A stretch of 64,000 bases of DNA from a virus, in the IMG/VR virus record IMGVR_UViG_3300033997_000136, positions 124,001 to 188,000 of that record; one strand, 5' to 3'. Each line of letters opens with the position of its first letter. Within the stretch, counting starts at the first letter, position 1. Below the pieces are notes generated by a model. The model did not search any database. It was not told where the DNA came from and saw only the letters and a program-made list of their open reading frames with translations. Shown here one piece after another: positions 44,601 through 53,023 of this stretch. The position numbers and the translations under genes are program-made.

Positions 44601-45254
44601 AAGATGTTTACGTTGATAACCTGTTAACACCGTGTTTTGGAATGCAACTACTTTTTCACCAGAACGACGAATTACATCCAATAAACCAATTGTGTTATGA
44701 TGACGTTTATCTTCAATAACCTCTGCGGCAAGATCACGTTGTTCTTGGTCACTTGCAAGGTATTGTTGATGTTCCATTTGGGTTTTGAAGATGTCATTTA
44801 ACTGACTGTCAATTTCCATTTGCTGCCAATCCATTTTAGCAGCATCAACATCATCCGTACTTTCTGAAAACGATTTTAAACGTTTGCTGATACCCTCCGG
44901 TAAAATACTATCTACAGCAGGGAGTAATCGTTTGGTTATTTTCCGAAAAGCGCGACGGGCTGGCGCAAGCTCCCTCGCTGTCGTATCGTATAGGTCTCGA
45001 CCAAACTCGATGCCGTCAGAGACTCCGTCGTACGCGACGGAGTAACTTTCAGGCAATGATTCTTTTACGAGTTTACGACGAAATTCTGGAGACACTACAG
45101 TGTCTTTTGCACCCTGTACAGCGCCACGTTTAATTGCTTCTACAGGGTTACGGTCTTTCTTTTTACCACCTGAATCTAACTCAGGTAAAAATTCATCACC
45201 GCCAAAGTCAAGATCGTCTAGATCAAAACTATCTAAATCGATATCTTTAGCCAT
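38646..45254 (-). CDS. Very large virion protein, tape-measure-like candidate
   Basis: A 2202-residue protein. The N-terminus is Asp-rich (DLDSFDLDDLDFGGDEFLPE). A long helical part contains AKDYGHQGALELLADD- and VDAYGPKAAAELILDD-type repeats near residues 850-930. Two copies of a module (DIYLKGEQEP near 1323, DVYVKGEETP near 1440, each followed by a DIKG-V-D-EGN-VI hairpin) come next, then an Ala/Gly-rich hydrophobic stretch near 1715-1785. The C-terminus is Ser/Thr/Pro-rich. This is typical of tape-measure or ejected internal proteins. I recall phiKZ gp181 as a similarly sized protein beside the virion RNAP. Start has AGGAG. Confidence 0.6.
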   Translation of the reverse strand: MAKDIDLDSFDLDDLDFGGDEFLPELDSGGKKKDRNPVEAIKRGAVQGAKDTVVSPEFRRKLVKESLPESYSVAYDGVSDGIEFGRDLYDTTARELAPARRAFRKITKRLLPAVDSILPEGISKRLKSFSESTDDVDAAKMDWQQMEIDSQLNDIFKTQMEHQQYLASDQEQRDLAAEVIEDKRHHNTIGLLDVIRRSGEKVVAFQNTVLTGYQRKHLELQYRSLFTQQDLLSEFKDYKVIAKDALASITKNTGLPDFVKMRLGETSAMMLRERIIGDLQQDAAEFLNDYLPNFKKNILKAVGEKAKGFASNVTDVADAIELAGESGVDAKETVGSVAGGFLTQKTGEILAKFIRPLTTGNNSIMGVGADAEYAVKNAPTLIREKLEQLSGKYGDRSIGITTAEDDVDEDGRPIERSIAEKFKRNTGSVANKALGVIADTLLEVAPQMKRVDTVGLSKEKLLEENFTYNALADKAITQIIPGLLTEILHVNERMLTGDDTVKKLQFNFNRDEFTRSDVVKADIMEEILPAEKLKNVRESINALIDQLDPSGTLLSPKARSELGKQFISDMAQGYGFSLDRYLQPDRLDNVAQEYRQEIISAIATRFMDGDKVKKDASVKTLRNKLANDYKRIIEDVPNVQRAAALQTPFYGTSLLKDLGILNEGRDGRSLLNRSAFSDYVIDDKRYAPRPSALVPARQQPLDAVPQQPVNQSQFDLSGLGSRLDSMNMQLSVANQYLEGVEGLSGRVDMSNLWLEEIYTILNGWGKPPPTPPTGPGSGPQSPPPGPDGGPSVMSTLSSQVTTIKDAMTKQFDNLAAFTKEQKALYDELAKDYGHQGALELLADDAMRKGKSALASGVSKVQEYVPTQVKEKVGSVTTQITEKITVYKELVDAYGPKAAAELILDDAKRNGYNALDVIQSKGSQVKDSIGSTLSTWYAKADDKFDLTNKFDSLRKDYALDEKLDSVKGMFNEFKDKLPKFELPDSLKEKEKELQSLISVFGKEHGTAMFVEGIARDTRAGIEDKWSKLTGTFKDEKGDFSVQSSKQNIIELKDELWRKLDDQALTLRDSFDAQYKRISGDDSVSFNQLSDSFVSEIDRVLEELKSQRGKFEDTQIGVRLKELFGVDPNKEASNDEQLVKASLIERIKSQLGEFDAAAKANSIHTSMLQGFESVKSWFDGVRTGEAPVVGTSLGGTTPPTDTLTQALEALREEVTYLKEATAENTQAILAGGVAGVGGALAANESGFVRRNFGAAGELAGKGVGLAKRGTMGLLRFTGKAYAATFKLAGKGALLSAKLGVKAAGAGLSGARNIGLGLLGKSRAVSDIYLKGEQEPVITAKQLKEGEFVDADGKPIHSFDDIKGPVYDKEGNLVIKLEDIEQNRLIAPTGEPIGVKIGQGIRSAAFAYGRFAATGYGALFKAGRSVFTFAKERIFGVVNRPTDVYVKGEETPRLLKILMERGLYRDKVSGDVIKTIRDIKGEVIDNEGNVVISVEDLKKGLIGPDGRKFKALGGFLKSAATKTVGLVKSVYSTAFKAAGTVLGGGFRIGKRAVRGALGLPPEASVEAQFEQQTATGVGKSNDVLNKIYALLNDRIPKPNRIRKGSWQDIFSKRKNEDDEARRKMKDHKGHDKSKSLLGKLGGGLAALFGLGEGKGILGGLGDMFGGGGDGFVPEIDIDMDGRNRGPTTSPTTPQKKPGRIRRAGGALKRGAGSLARGAGSLARGAGGLAAGAGRLALAAAPLAVTAGSALASGAAAAASTGAAAIGAVIASPLLLPGLAVAATAAGGYALWRYFDGKPNGDLHTYRLTQYGIDSTDGDMVRRINSIESTLEDYVYYDKDTGQANLSRLDDDDLNDIIETCGIQPDNAQHVDRFAKWFETRFKPVYLTHLTVLNQIDKSADLDDLDDDLSEEDKKRFFLKVADSTHLKSAYSELTSPFVDMERQTLTKGIGDVQNMEKSLKTSLIGSEKSLANTTPQKQTVKSMTSAPAPLLYPFNRSVPSLNAPQPTPSFTPQTRTLGAATVPPMLMMAPPKETTVPENESMDSVKMVGSTPVNPIPGVGAGSLSAMTLGMNASSMSDSQLQGEIEKEQQRVAMSSVQTQTANTARSNQTTSSMRHIAEILTTQVLLQTSMDRSLRDIRELLLDPEAAAESISKRSGNVSNAAPVPEGQVNKAVQNTVRKTEQMRESAPKSSGPSRPPTTLALDR
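45022..45043 (-). other. Perfect hairpin inside the 5' end of the 2202-residue gene
   Basis: 9-bp perfect stem (ACTCCGTCG) with a 4-base loop at codons ~71-78 of the coding strand. No T-run follows, so termination is unlikely. Confidence 0.6.
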
Positions 45255-45308
45255 AAAAAGCTCCTGAGGATAGTCTTTGGGTTGTCATAAGAAAAGAGGT
45301 ATTTCACG

Positions 45309-46997
45309 ATGGCTAGTTCAACGATTACTAAAATCATTGCACCATTGAATTTAAAACTACTAAACCTTCGTTCTAAACGAGATGTGCTTCGGATGTTACC
45401 TCGCATCACATCGCAAGATATTTACGAGACAGCCAATAGTACCAATTTCCACTCTGAGGGTTTATTTTCTACGGAGATATTTGGTCGCGTAGGAGACCCT
45501 CGTCGCGATACTCAGTTTGCATGGATTGATTTACGTGCTACTATATTACACCCAGCTACGTTTGACCGTGTGGTTCAGGTCAAAGGTTTGTATGGTGAAA
45601 TCATGGCTGGTAAAGCATATGCCGTGTGGGATGAGAAGGCGAAGGAATTTGTTGCAAGTGACGAATTAGAAGGCGATACTGGGTATCACTTCTTTATCTC
45701 TCATTGGAAAGATATTGTCTTCCCTAAAAGTGAAGACAGTGTGAACACCACACCAGGTGAACAAGATTTAACGACTTTACGTAATCAACGTATTGCTGCA
45801 ATTGACAAATACCGAGACATTGCTCTTATTGACACGATTCCGGTTTTACCTGCTGGTTTACGCGACATTGAAATCGATGAAGTAGGTCGTGTTAATGAAG
45901 GTGAGTTAAACCCAATGTATCGAAGCGTACTTCGGATTGTGAACACAATTTCTGATTCGTACGATAAGAACAATGCAGCGCTTGATAATGCTCGGATGGT
46001 TCTTCAATTAGAAGTGAATGCCATTCACCAATATTGGTTAGACTTGTTGTTTGGTAAAACAGGTTTCTTACAATCAAAATGGGCAAGTCGTAAAATCGTC
46101 AACGGTACACGGAACGTTATCTCTGCAATGAATGCAGTAGTGCACGATTTAGACGATGAAGAAAGCGTAGGTTCAAATGACACGATTGTAGGTTTATGGC
46201 AAGTATCACGCGGATGTTTACCTATCACACGCCCTGCTATTCGTCGTTTCTTAATTGATGATATTTTCTCATCAGCCGACGGTATGATTCAATTAATCGA
46301 TAAGAAGACATTGAAGTTAGTGAGTGTGCAACCCACACCACGTGCGTTTGATGCATGGACAACAAATACAGGGTTAGAGAAACTTATCAATTCTCAAAGT
46401 GTGTTTGAACTTCGTAATCGACCAATACTTGTGGATGACTACTATCTTGCATTGGTTTATCGCCCACGTCGTTCTACTGTCTTTAAAGTGTTTCGTGATA
46501 TCACTACACTCCCTGAAGGGTTTTCTAAAGATGATGTTTACCCTATTACACTCATGGAACTTATCTATTTGTGTAACTATCAGAATTGGAACAAAGTAAA
46601 AGTGTTTATTACACGGTATCCAATCACAGGTGAGGGTAGTATTTATCCAAGTAATGTGCGTGTCGCAACAACCACTCGAAGTGAAAAGCGGTATGAGTTG
46701 GATGATGATTGGGTGACATATAAGTACCCTGATAGCCCAGCATCTGCGTTCCCTGACTTTGAAGAAGGGAAGTACATTGATACGACCATGGTACATCCAT
46801 TCCGTGTAGCGGGACTTGGTGCGGATTTTGACGGTGACCAGACATCCAATAACTTCATTTATACACAAGAAGGTATCGATGAAATTAATACGTATCTGAG
46901 CACTGCAAACGCATACATTGACCCAGCTGGTGGATTTCGCTCAAGTGTAGCGACCGATGTACTCGCACTTGTTTTGCGTAACTCAACAACATTGTAG
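45309..46997 (+). CDS. RNA polymerase beta'-like subunit, N-terminal piece
   Basis: A 562-residue protein matching the N-terminal third of bacterial beta'. It has SEGLFSTEIFGRVGDPRRD near residue 48, VLPAGLRDIEIDEVGRVNEG near 180, FGKTGFLQSKWASRKIVNG near 248 (compare GKQGRFRQNLLGKRVDYSG), and catalytic ADFDGDQ with Asp506, 508 and 510, which bind the active-site magnesium. The zinc-ribbon cysteines of cellular beta' are missing. It stops soon after the catalytic loop, so the rest of beta' must be another gene outside this window. The beta gene starts eight bases later. Confidence 0.9.
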   Translation: MASSTITKIIAPLNLKLLNLRSKRDVLRMLPRITSQDIYETANSTNFHSEGLFSTEIFGRVGDPRRDTQFAWIDLRATILHPATFDRVVQVKGLYGEIMAGKAYAVWDEKAKEFVASDELEGDTGYHFFISHWKDIVFPKSEDSVNTTPGEQDLTTLRNQRIAAIDKYRDIALIDTIPVLPAGLRDIEIDEVGRVNEGELNPMYRSVLRIVNTISDSYDKNNAALDNARMVLQLEVNAIHQYWLDLLFGKTGFLQSKWASRKIVNGTRNVISAMNAVVHDLDDEESVGSNDTIVGLWQVSRGCLPITRPAIRRFLIDDIFSSADGMIQLIDKKTLKLVSVQPTPRAFDAWTTNTGLEKLINSQSVFELRNRPILVDDYYLALVYRPRRSTVFKVFRDITTLPEGFSKDDVYPITLMELIYLCNYQNWNKVKVFITRYPITGEGSIYPSNVRVATTTRSEKRYELDDDWVTYKYPDSPASAFPDFEEGKYIDTTMVHPFRVAGLGADFDGDQTSNNFIYTQEGIDEINTYLSTANAYIDPAGGFRSSVATDVLALVLRNSTTL

Positions 46998-47005
46998 GGT
47001 TTTTT

Positions 47006-50000
47006 ATGAAATCATATTTACAGCGAATTGAAGAATTGTTACAAGGCGATATTACCCTTGAAGCAAAATACTTCAAAGAGTTTTACCGTGTGTACGGTAT
47101 TCGCAATCAAAGCATGTTGATATCACCAAAAGTTTCACCTATCAGTGCGTTTGAAATGCCTTTGGAATCCGTGGCACACCATTTTAGCTTTGATGATGTG
47201 TTGTTAGGTCCTGAGCCAAAAGGCAGTGTGTATTCTACAAATAGTGGTCGTGTATTGATTGAGCATATCTCTGCACTTCACGACCCTGTTGGAAAACCGC
47301 TACCTGCACCAGGTGCAAATGCTGAACGACTGGCACGTGATTATCATCGTCGAGTAAAAGTGTTTCGTCCAGCGCAAGACTTTGAACGGAGTCTTCGTGA
47401 TAACAAAACTCTGGTGGTAGAGAACTATGCACTTTTAAACAAGTTGTATCGTTATCAATTATCCGTGTATAGCAACATCTACAAATGGACAAACATCTTA
47501 CGTGCTGCTTTCTTTAACCTCGGTAAGAAAGTACCGATGTCAGATAGACAGCACTATGTGTTTTTAGAGTTACCAGCCATTATTCCAGATATAGTGATGT
47601 TAAATCAATCATCTGGTGCCATTACTGCGATTAAGCGGGAGTTCTTAGAAGTCTTCTCAAAACCAGAAGCGTTAATGATTCTGGAACTTTGGAAATGGAT
47701 GGGGAAACCTATCAAGCAAAAAGTAGACGGAAAAGAAACGGTTGGTCCTCGTCCGAGTGTGTTTGATTACATTGCACCTGAGCAGTTAGCAAAGATTAAC
47801 TTGGTCTGGTTAGACAATGGAAACTGGATACTTTTAAACCTGGGTACATTTGTTGAATTGTCGAAGATGGACAAAGGTGAAGAGATTGAAGGGAGTAACA
47901 CCGTTCAACGTCGTTTCCTTCGCATGTTAATCATGTTGATGAGTCAACGTGTGGATGTCACTGAAACTGCCACTGATATTGAATCAACGATTGACGCGGA
48001 TGTTGCAAAAGAAGACATCGTTGAGACCAAACATGTTGTTCGTGATGCACTCAAATCTATCGAAGCTAACCCGTACGATGATTCCGATTTACCTAATTTG
48101 GATATCGTTCAGGATGAACAATTGGTTAGCGTTGATGATGTTAAATCAAAAGAACAGCAACAAATAGATGAAGAGATTGAAATCCAAAAAGATTTAGATA
48201 TGCTTCGTCGGTTAAATGAGCGTAAGTTAGCACCACAAGCTCAGACAACTATTGTGGATGTTGTTCAACCTCCTAAAACTCCTATTGAACGTTTGAATCG
48301 TAAAATAGAAGACAAGGTTGAGAAGGGTGAATTAACTGCAGCAGAATATCGTCGTGCTAAGAAATTATACGACAACATGCTTGCACTGGACAACCCATTT
48401 GGTGATGGAAAGTTACAAGACTTTATTGTTGTTTTTGAAGAGTTGAAACAGATTACTGAAGAAGAGTCTGTAAAACGTATTAAGAACATTCGTGGTGTTG
48501 TTGACAAATCCATGTTAAAAAGCCGTGTAGATGTCTTTGATAAGAAGTATGTCACACAAGTCATGGAACGACATATTGCTGCAACGATGCTGTCTGTGCA
48601 AGGCGCTGGTCTTATCGCTACTGATTTATCAGTTGAAGAAGTAGTAGATGTGGGTAACCGTTATAAAACGTTACGCCTTCGTCTTTCACCATTAGAAGGT
48701 GAAGGTAGCACTATTGTTGCTCGCATCCCTGTTGTAGACGATGAGGGAACGTTCTTAGCCAACGGTACGAAATGGCGGATGAAGAAGCAAAAAGCGGATA
48801 TCCCTATTCGTAAGACAAGTCCTGTTGAAGTTGCTTTGACAACGTACTATGCAAAAGCATTTGTACATCGTTCTGTGAAAAGTGTAGTCAACTATCCAAA
48901 GTGGTTAAATCGTCAGATTAACTTACTGGAGATGGCAGACAAAGGTGCGGTGAAAATAACGCACGTTAAACGGATTAACACGTTTGTAAACGATGTGACG
49001 TTACCTCGTATCTACACCACACTTTCTATGTCCTTTAAAGAGTTGACTATTGACAAAGACTTACGTTTGTTTGTTGATTATCAACATCGCTTTACAGAGT
49101 TTGGTCAGTCGTTTGTCGAGTCTGTTGAGCGAGAAGGGTTTGTGTTTGCTGGGACACTTAAAGGCAAACCAGTTGTTGTTGACTTTGTAAACATGTTTTA
49201 CGTCGTTGATAATAATCAATTGCTTGAACTAGGTTCATTTGAAAGTCTTCTGAAAGTATCGGAACAAAGCGTTCCTACTGAAGTTGCTGAATTTAGTTTG
49301 TTCACTCGCCAAGTTCCTGTGGGGATTGTACTGGGGTATCGTTACGGGTTAATCAATTTACTTGGTTTATTGAATACTCCGTTTCGCCGTGTGTTAAGTG
49401 GTCAACAGTTAAACCTTGCTGCAAATGAATTTGCTATTCGCTTTAGCGATGAAACCTTAATTGTTTCTCGCGTTGACAAGAAAGCGGAACTTATTCTTGC
49501 GGGATTGAATCGCTATCATGCGTCAATTAAACACTACACGTTGGAGTCGTTTAACAACCCTGATGTGTTTGTTAACGTGCTTGAAGAAAATGGTTTCCGT
49601 ATTGGTTTTGTTCGGGAACTTGATTTAGCTTTTGACATGTTTGTTGACCCTGTAAGTGCTGACATTCTGATATCAATGAATGAACCCACTACGTTGGAAG
49701 AACTGTTGTTACGTTCGTGTGAATTGTTAACTACAGATGCACATCCTGACGAAGTGGATGAATACGCGATGCGTTATCGTGGTTATGAGCGTTTTGCAGG
49801 TCATCTGTACAAAGAGTTGGTTTCTGCTACGCGTCAATTCCGCAGTCGTGGTATTGGTAAAGCAGCAAAACTGAGTATGAACCCAGAAGCGGTTTGGCAG
49901 TCTATCATTGGTGACAGTTCTTGTTCACCGATTGAAGAGAGTAATCCGGTTCAAAACACAAAAGAGAAGGACATCTTTACGTTTGGTGGTACTGGTGGTC

Positions 50001-51355
50001 GTTCTACTCGGAGTATGGTGAAACGTACACGTGCGTATCACAAGAACTCACCGGGGATTGTATCTGAAGCATCAACAGACAGTGGTAGTGTAGGTGTAAA
50101 CGCGTACTTGGCTGCTAATGCGTTATTAACCGATGTGACAGGACGTCCTGACCAGAGTGCAAATAAGAAACTTGAGAGTAGTAACCTGTTTAGTACAACA
50201 GCATTGTTGTCACCTTGTATTGAACACGATGACGCCAAACGAATAGTTTTCGCTAACATTCAGTATTCACATGCGGTTGCGTGTTCTGGATATGAAGTGT
50301 CTCCATTCCGTACAGGAGAGGAGAAAGCGATTGCTCACCGAGTCGGTTCTTTGTTTGCAGGTGTTGCTGAAGAAGATGGTGTCGTCACTGAAGTAAGTGA
50401 CCATGCTGTGGTGGTTGAATACAAAGGTGGTAAAAAGAAATCATTTGAAATTGGAACACGATTTGGTAATGTGACAGGAACCACTGTACCTCACCGTCTT
50501 GTGACTGATTTAAATGTAGGTGATAAAGTAGATATGGGTGATGTAGTGACGTTTAACCAAGGGTTCTTTAAACGAGACCGGTTAGACAAACGTCAATGCA
50601 TGATGATGCCAGGTGTTCTTGCAAAGGTGGCTATTCTTGAAAAGAATAGTACATTTGAAGATGCGTGTGTAATCTCTCCACGTCTTGCTGGGTTGTTTAA
50701 AACCGAACTCACTGAAATTCGTTATATCACTGTACGTTTTGACCAACAGGTTAATAACTTAGTTCGTGTGGGTGCACAGGTAGACCTTGAAAGCATCTTA
50801 TGTACAATTGAAGACGCTGTCACTGCTGATAATGACTTATTTACTGCGGATAACATTGATTTGTTAACCACATTAGCAGCGCAAGCTCCTAGTGCAAACG
50901 TGAAAGGTCGTGTAGAACATATTGAAGTGCTCTATCACGGTGACGTAGAAGATATGGGTGAGTCTATTCGTAAGCTGGTTGATGAAAGTGATAAACAGCG
51001 TAAACGAAAAGCAAAACAGCTCAATGAACCTATTGTTACAGGTGCTGTAGATAGTTCGATTAAAGTAAATAAACAACCTGTTGAGTTAGATACTGCTGTG
51101 ATAAAGATTTACATCACAAAAGAAATCGACGCAGGGTATGGTGATAAAGGTGTTTTAGGTAATCAGATGAAAACGATTATCTCTGATGTAATGATAGGCG
51201 AACATGTCTCTCAGCGCACAAAAACTCCTATCGACATTTATTTCTCGTACTTGTCTATCGCTGCTCGTATCGTGGGGTCACCCGAGTTAATTGGAACCAC
51301 CATCACATTGTTAAAACTCATGAGTCCACGTGTGGCTGATGCTTATTTTGAATGA
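47006..51355 (+). CDS. RNA polymerase beta-like subunit, N-terminal to central piece
   Basis: A 1449-residue protein. The first ~520 residues match no part of cellular beta by eye. A charged linker (SKEQQQIDEEIEIQKDLDML) lies near residue 385. Beta similarity starts near 520 (IPVVDDEGTFLANGTKWRM, compare IPLMTDRGTFIINGTERV). It continues to YGDKGVLGNQMKTI, with Lys1381 in the place of a catalytic lysine, and TPIDIYFSYLSIAARIVGS. It ends before the FGEMEVWAL region, which is encoded at 31158. Position beside virion genes suggests the virion polymerase that transcribes early genes after injection. Confidence 0.88.
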   Translation: MKSYLQRIEELLQGDITLEAKYFKEFYRVYGIRNQSMLISPKVSPISAFEMPLESVAHHFSFDDVLLGPEPKGSVYSTNSGRVLIEHISALHDPVGKPLPAPGANAERLARDYHRRVKVFRPAQDFERSLRDNKTLVVENYALLNKLYRYQLSVYSNIYKWTNILRAAFFNLGKKVPMSDRQHYVFLELPAIIPDIVMLNQSSGAITAIKREFLEVFSKPEALMILELWKWMGKPIKQKVDGKETVGPRPSVFDYIAPEQLAKINLVWLDNGNWILLNLGTFVELSKMDKGEEIEGSNTVQRRFLRMLIMLMSQRVDVTETATDIESTIDADVAKEDIVETKHVVRDALKSIEANPYDDSDLPNLDIVQDEQLVSVDDVKSKEQQQIDEEIEIQKDLDMLRRLNERKLAPQAQTTIVDVVQPPKTPIERLNRKIEDKVEKGELTAAEYRRAKKLYDNMLALDNPFGDGKLQDFIVVFEELKQITEEESVKRIKNIRGVVDKSMLKSRVDVFDKKYVTQVMERHIAATMLSVQGAGLIATDLSVEEVVDVGNRYKTLRLRLSPLEGEGSTIVARIPVVDDEGTFLANGTKWRMKKQKADIPIRKTSPVEVALTTYYAKAFVHRSVKSVVNYPKWLNRQINLLEMADKGAVKITHVKRINTFVNDVTLPRIYTTLSMSFKELTIDKDLRLFVDYQHRFTEFGQSFVESVEREGFVFAGTLKGKPVVVDFVNMFYVVDNNQLLELGSFESLLKVSEQSVPTEVAEFSLFTRQVPVGIVLGYRYGLINLLGLLNTPFRRVLSGQQLNLAANEFAIRFSDETLIVSRVDKKAELILAGLNRYHASIKHYTLESFNNPDVFVNVLEENGFRIGFVRELDLAFDMFVDPVSADILISMNEPTTLEELLLRSCELLTTDAHPDEVDEYAMRYRGYERFAGHLYKELVSATRQFRSRGIGKAAKLSMNPEAVWQSIIGDSSCSPIEESNPVQNTKEKDIFTFGGTGGRSTRSMVKRTRAYHKNSPGIVSEASTDSGSVGVNAYLAANALLTDVTGRPDQSANKKLESSNLFSTTALLSPCIEHDDAKRIVFANIQYSHAVACSGYEVSPFRTGEEKAIAHRVGSLFAGVAEEDGVVTEVSDHAVVVEYKGGKKKSFEIGTRFGNVTGTTVPHRLVTDLNVGDKVDMGDVVTFNQGFFKRDRLDKRQCMMMPGVLAKVAILEKNSTFEDACVISPRLAGLFKTELTEIRYITVRFDQQVNNLVRVGAQVDLESILCTIEDAVTADNDLFTADNIDLLTTLAAQAPSANVKGRVEHIEVLYHGDVEDMGESIRKLVDESDKQRKRKAKQLNEPIVTGAVDSSIKVNKQPVELDTAVIKIYITKEIDAGYGDKGVLGNQMKTIISDVMIGEHVSQRTKTPIDIYFSYLSIAARIVGSPELIGTTITLLKLMSPRVADAYFE

Positions 51356-51363
51356 GGGAAAGT

Positions 51364-53010
51364 ATGATTACGCAACAAGCAATTGAAGCTGTACAAAATG
51401 CTGCGGACAACTTACTGGGGGCAGGCTTTAAAGCCTGCCCCATCGTAGGAACTCCGTTGGCTGATTTAGTCTCACGTAGCCAAAACGTTGCGACGGTGGG
51501 GACGTCTATTCCATTAGAACGTTTAGTGGAAGCCACATCTATTCCGCTTTCAGAAGGTGGTCCATCAGCACACGATGTGTTCATGGAGAAGACGGTTGAA
51601 GTTGCCGGTAAAGTCGTTACCAATTCATTTGAGTTGACTCGTAATGTCATCACTCCTCTGGTAAAACAGTTGATTGAAAACTACGAAGCAACGTTAGGTG
51701 GTTTGGTGTATGATGTATTGCCACCGGCACGCATTTTACCTAATATCTGGAGCAGCATTTGGAGCAGCACACTGTTAGCAGAAATGGTAGCGAAGTTCAA
51801 AGACGTTCCATTGGAACTTCGTCCATTTGGTGTGAAGATGCCTGAAATGACAGCAAGTCAAATCAGAGCCATGTTAAAGACACGCATTTCACTTTTGGAT
51901 GCGTCTATTGAAAAGTGGTTCGATGACTTACCTGAAGACTTTGTTCACGAAACATGGACTCAGGTGTTTGTTTATCAAAACATTGCTATTGGTCGTCGTA
52001 CGAACTCAAAGTTCTCTTTGGATTCGACTACATTAAATCGTGATTCTATCTTGTTGGTGTATTTCATCAGTAAAGGTATGGAACAGGCGTTACCAGATGG
52101 TTTGAATGTAAGTCTCGATGCACTTCGCAAAGAACTGGTTCATTTACAAAACCAAGCTGCTCGCGCTGTGGCTCAGGAATTAGCATTCCGTGAAACCATT
52201 CAACGTTCGAATCTACTGGTTGCTTATGTGAATAAGACACCAAACAAAGACGGTTCAACGACGTACGATGTTGTGGTTAATAACGATGTCTATCTGAAGT
52301 TCTTAAGCGACCCTATGGGTAGTGCGGAAGCTATTTTGGGTAGTGCAGCATCAGGTGATGGTGTGTACATGTATTCTGCTTTGTTGGAAAACAAAGTGAA
52401 GTACGAAAACTTCTGGGCGAAAGCTTTAGGTGTGCATAATCAAAAGATTGCAGCGAACCGTTTCACGTTCCAACGCGATTCCTTGCGTTTAACGTTTAAC
52501 CGTTACATCAACAGTCAAGATGAAGCGAATCTTCCAGCGGTACGTGCTTATTTGCATGAGCGTGCAGCAAGCTTCATCAATAAACTGGAACCACGTGATG
52601 TTGTTGACCCAGTTGTCTGTATCCGCGATTTAGTGTGCTGTATTTTGTTTGCAGATAGCAACGCAGGTCAATTCTACAAATCGTTTGACCAGGTGGAGCT
52701 TGAAAATCCAAACATCAACACGCGTGAATGTGCGCTTTACGCAACGATTGATTTAGTGAGTCGTTGGTTAGCCTCACAAATCCTTCGCAAGTCAGCCAGT
52801 GAGAAAACTGAAGTCCCTGAAGACGGACGTTACCTTACTGTGTGTACGTTGTCGAATGCGATTACGTTGGGTGTGAAGATTATTCAGTCTATTGCAGGCA
52901 ATGAAATCAGTGACAGTACCGGTGGTAAGTTTGTTGACACAGACGAGCTACGTGTTACGTTTACTGCAAAACTGAACAGTTATGTTCACGTTGAGCACAG
53001 CACCAAGTAA
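51364..53010 (+). CDS. Virion protein, unknown (between RNAP beta and protease)
   Basis: A 548-residue protein. ATG 51364 has GAGGGA upstream; the in-frame ATG at 51352 overlaps the beta stop with no space for a ribosome site. Largely helical (TVEVAGKVVTNSFELTRNVI, LAEMVAKFKDVPLELRPFG, QAARAVAQELAFRETIQ), no membrane segment, ending in a beta part. I recall phiKZ having two structural genes between its virion beta and protease; this would be one. Codons 19-26 form a long perfect palindrome. Confidence 0.6.
   Translation: MITQQAIEAVQNAADNLLGAGFKACPIVGTPLADLVSRSQNVATVGTSIPLERLVEATSIPLSEGGPSAHDVFMEKTVEVAGKVVTNSFELTRNVITPLVKQLIENYEATLGGLVYDVLPPARILPNIWSSIWSSTLLAEMVAKFKDVPLELRPFGVKMPEMTASQIRAMLKTRISLLDASIEKWFDDLPEDFVHETWTQVFVYQNIAIGRRTNSKFSLDSTTLNRDSILLVYFISKGMEQALPDGLNVSLDALRKELVHLQNQAARAVAQELAFRETIQRSNLLVAYVNKTPNKDGSTTYDVVVNNDVYLKFLSDPMGSAEAILGSAASGDGVYMYSALLENKVKYENFWAKALGVHNQKIAANRFTFQRDSLRLTFNRYINSQDEANLPAVRAYLHERAASFINKLEPRDVVDPVVCIRDLVCCILFADSNAGQFYKSFDQVELENPNINTRECALYATIDLVSRWLASQILRKSASEKTEVPEDGRYLTVCTLSNAITLGVKIIQSIAGNEISDSTGGKFVDTDELRVTFTAKLNSYVHVEHSTK
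51418..51441 (+). other. 24-base perfect palindrome inside a coding start
   Basis: Half-site GGGGCAGGCTTT, codons ~19-26 of the 548-residue gene. Capable of a GC-rich hairpin soon after translation begins. Confidence 0.7.
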
Positions 53011-53023
53011 GTAAGGAACAAGT

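Noticed and set aside
46374-46868. 164-codon minus-strand ORF
   Set aside because: Antisense to the beta' gene with its clear DFDGD motif; low-complexity Cys/Ile/His-rich product with no ribosome site.
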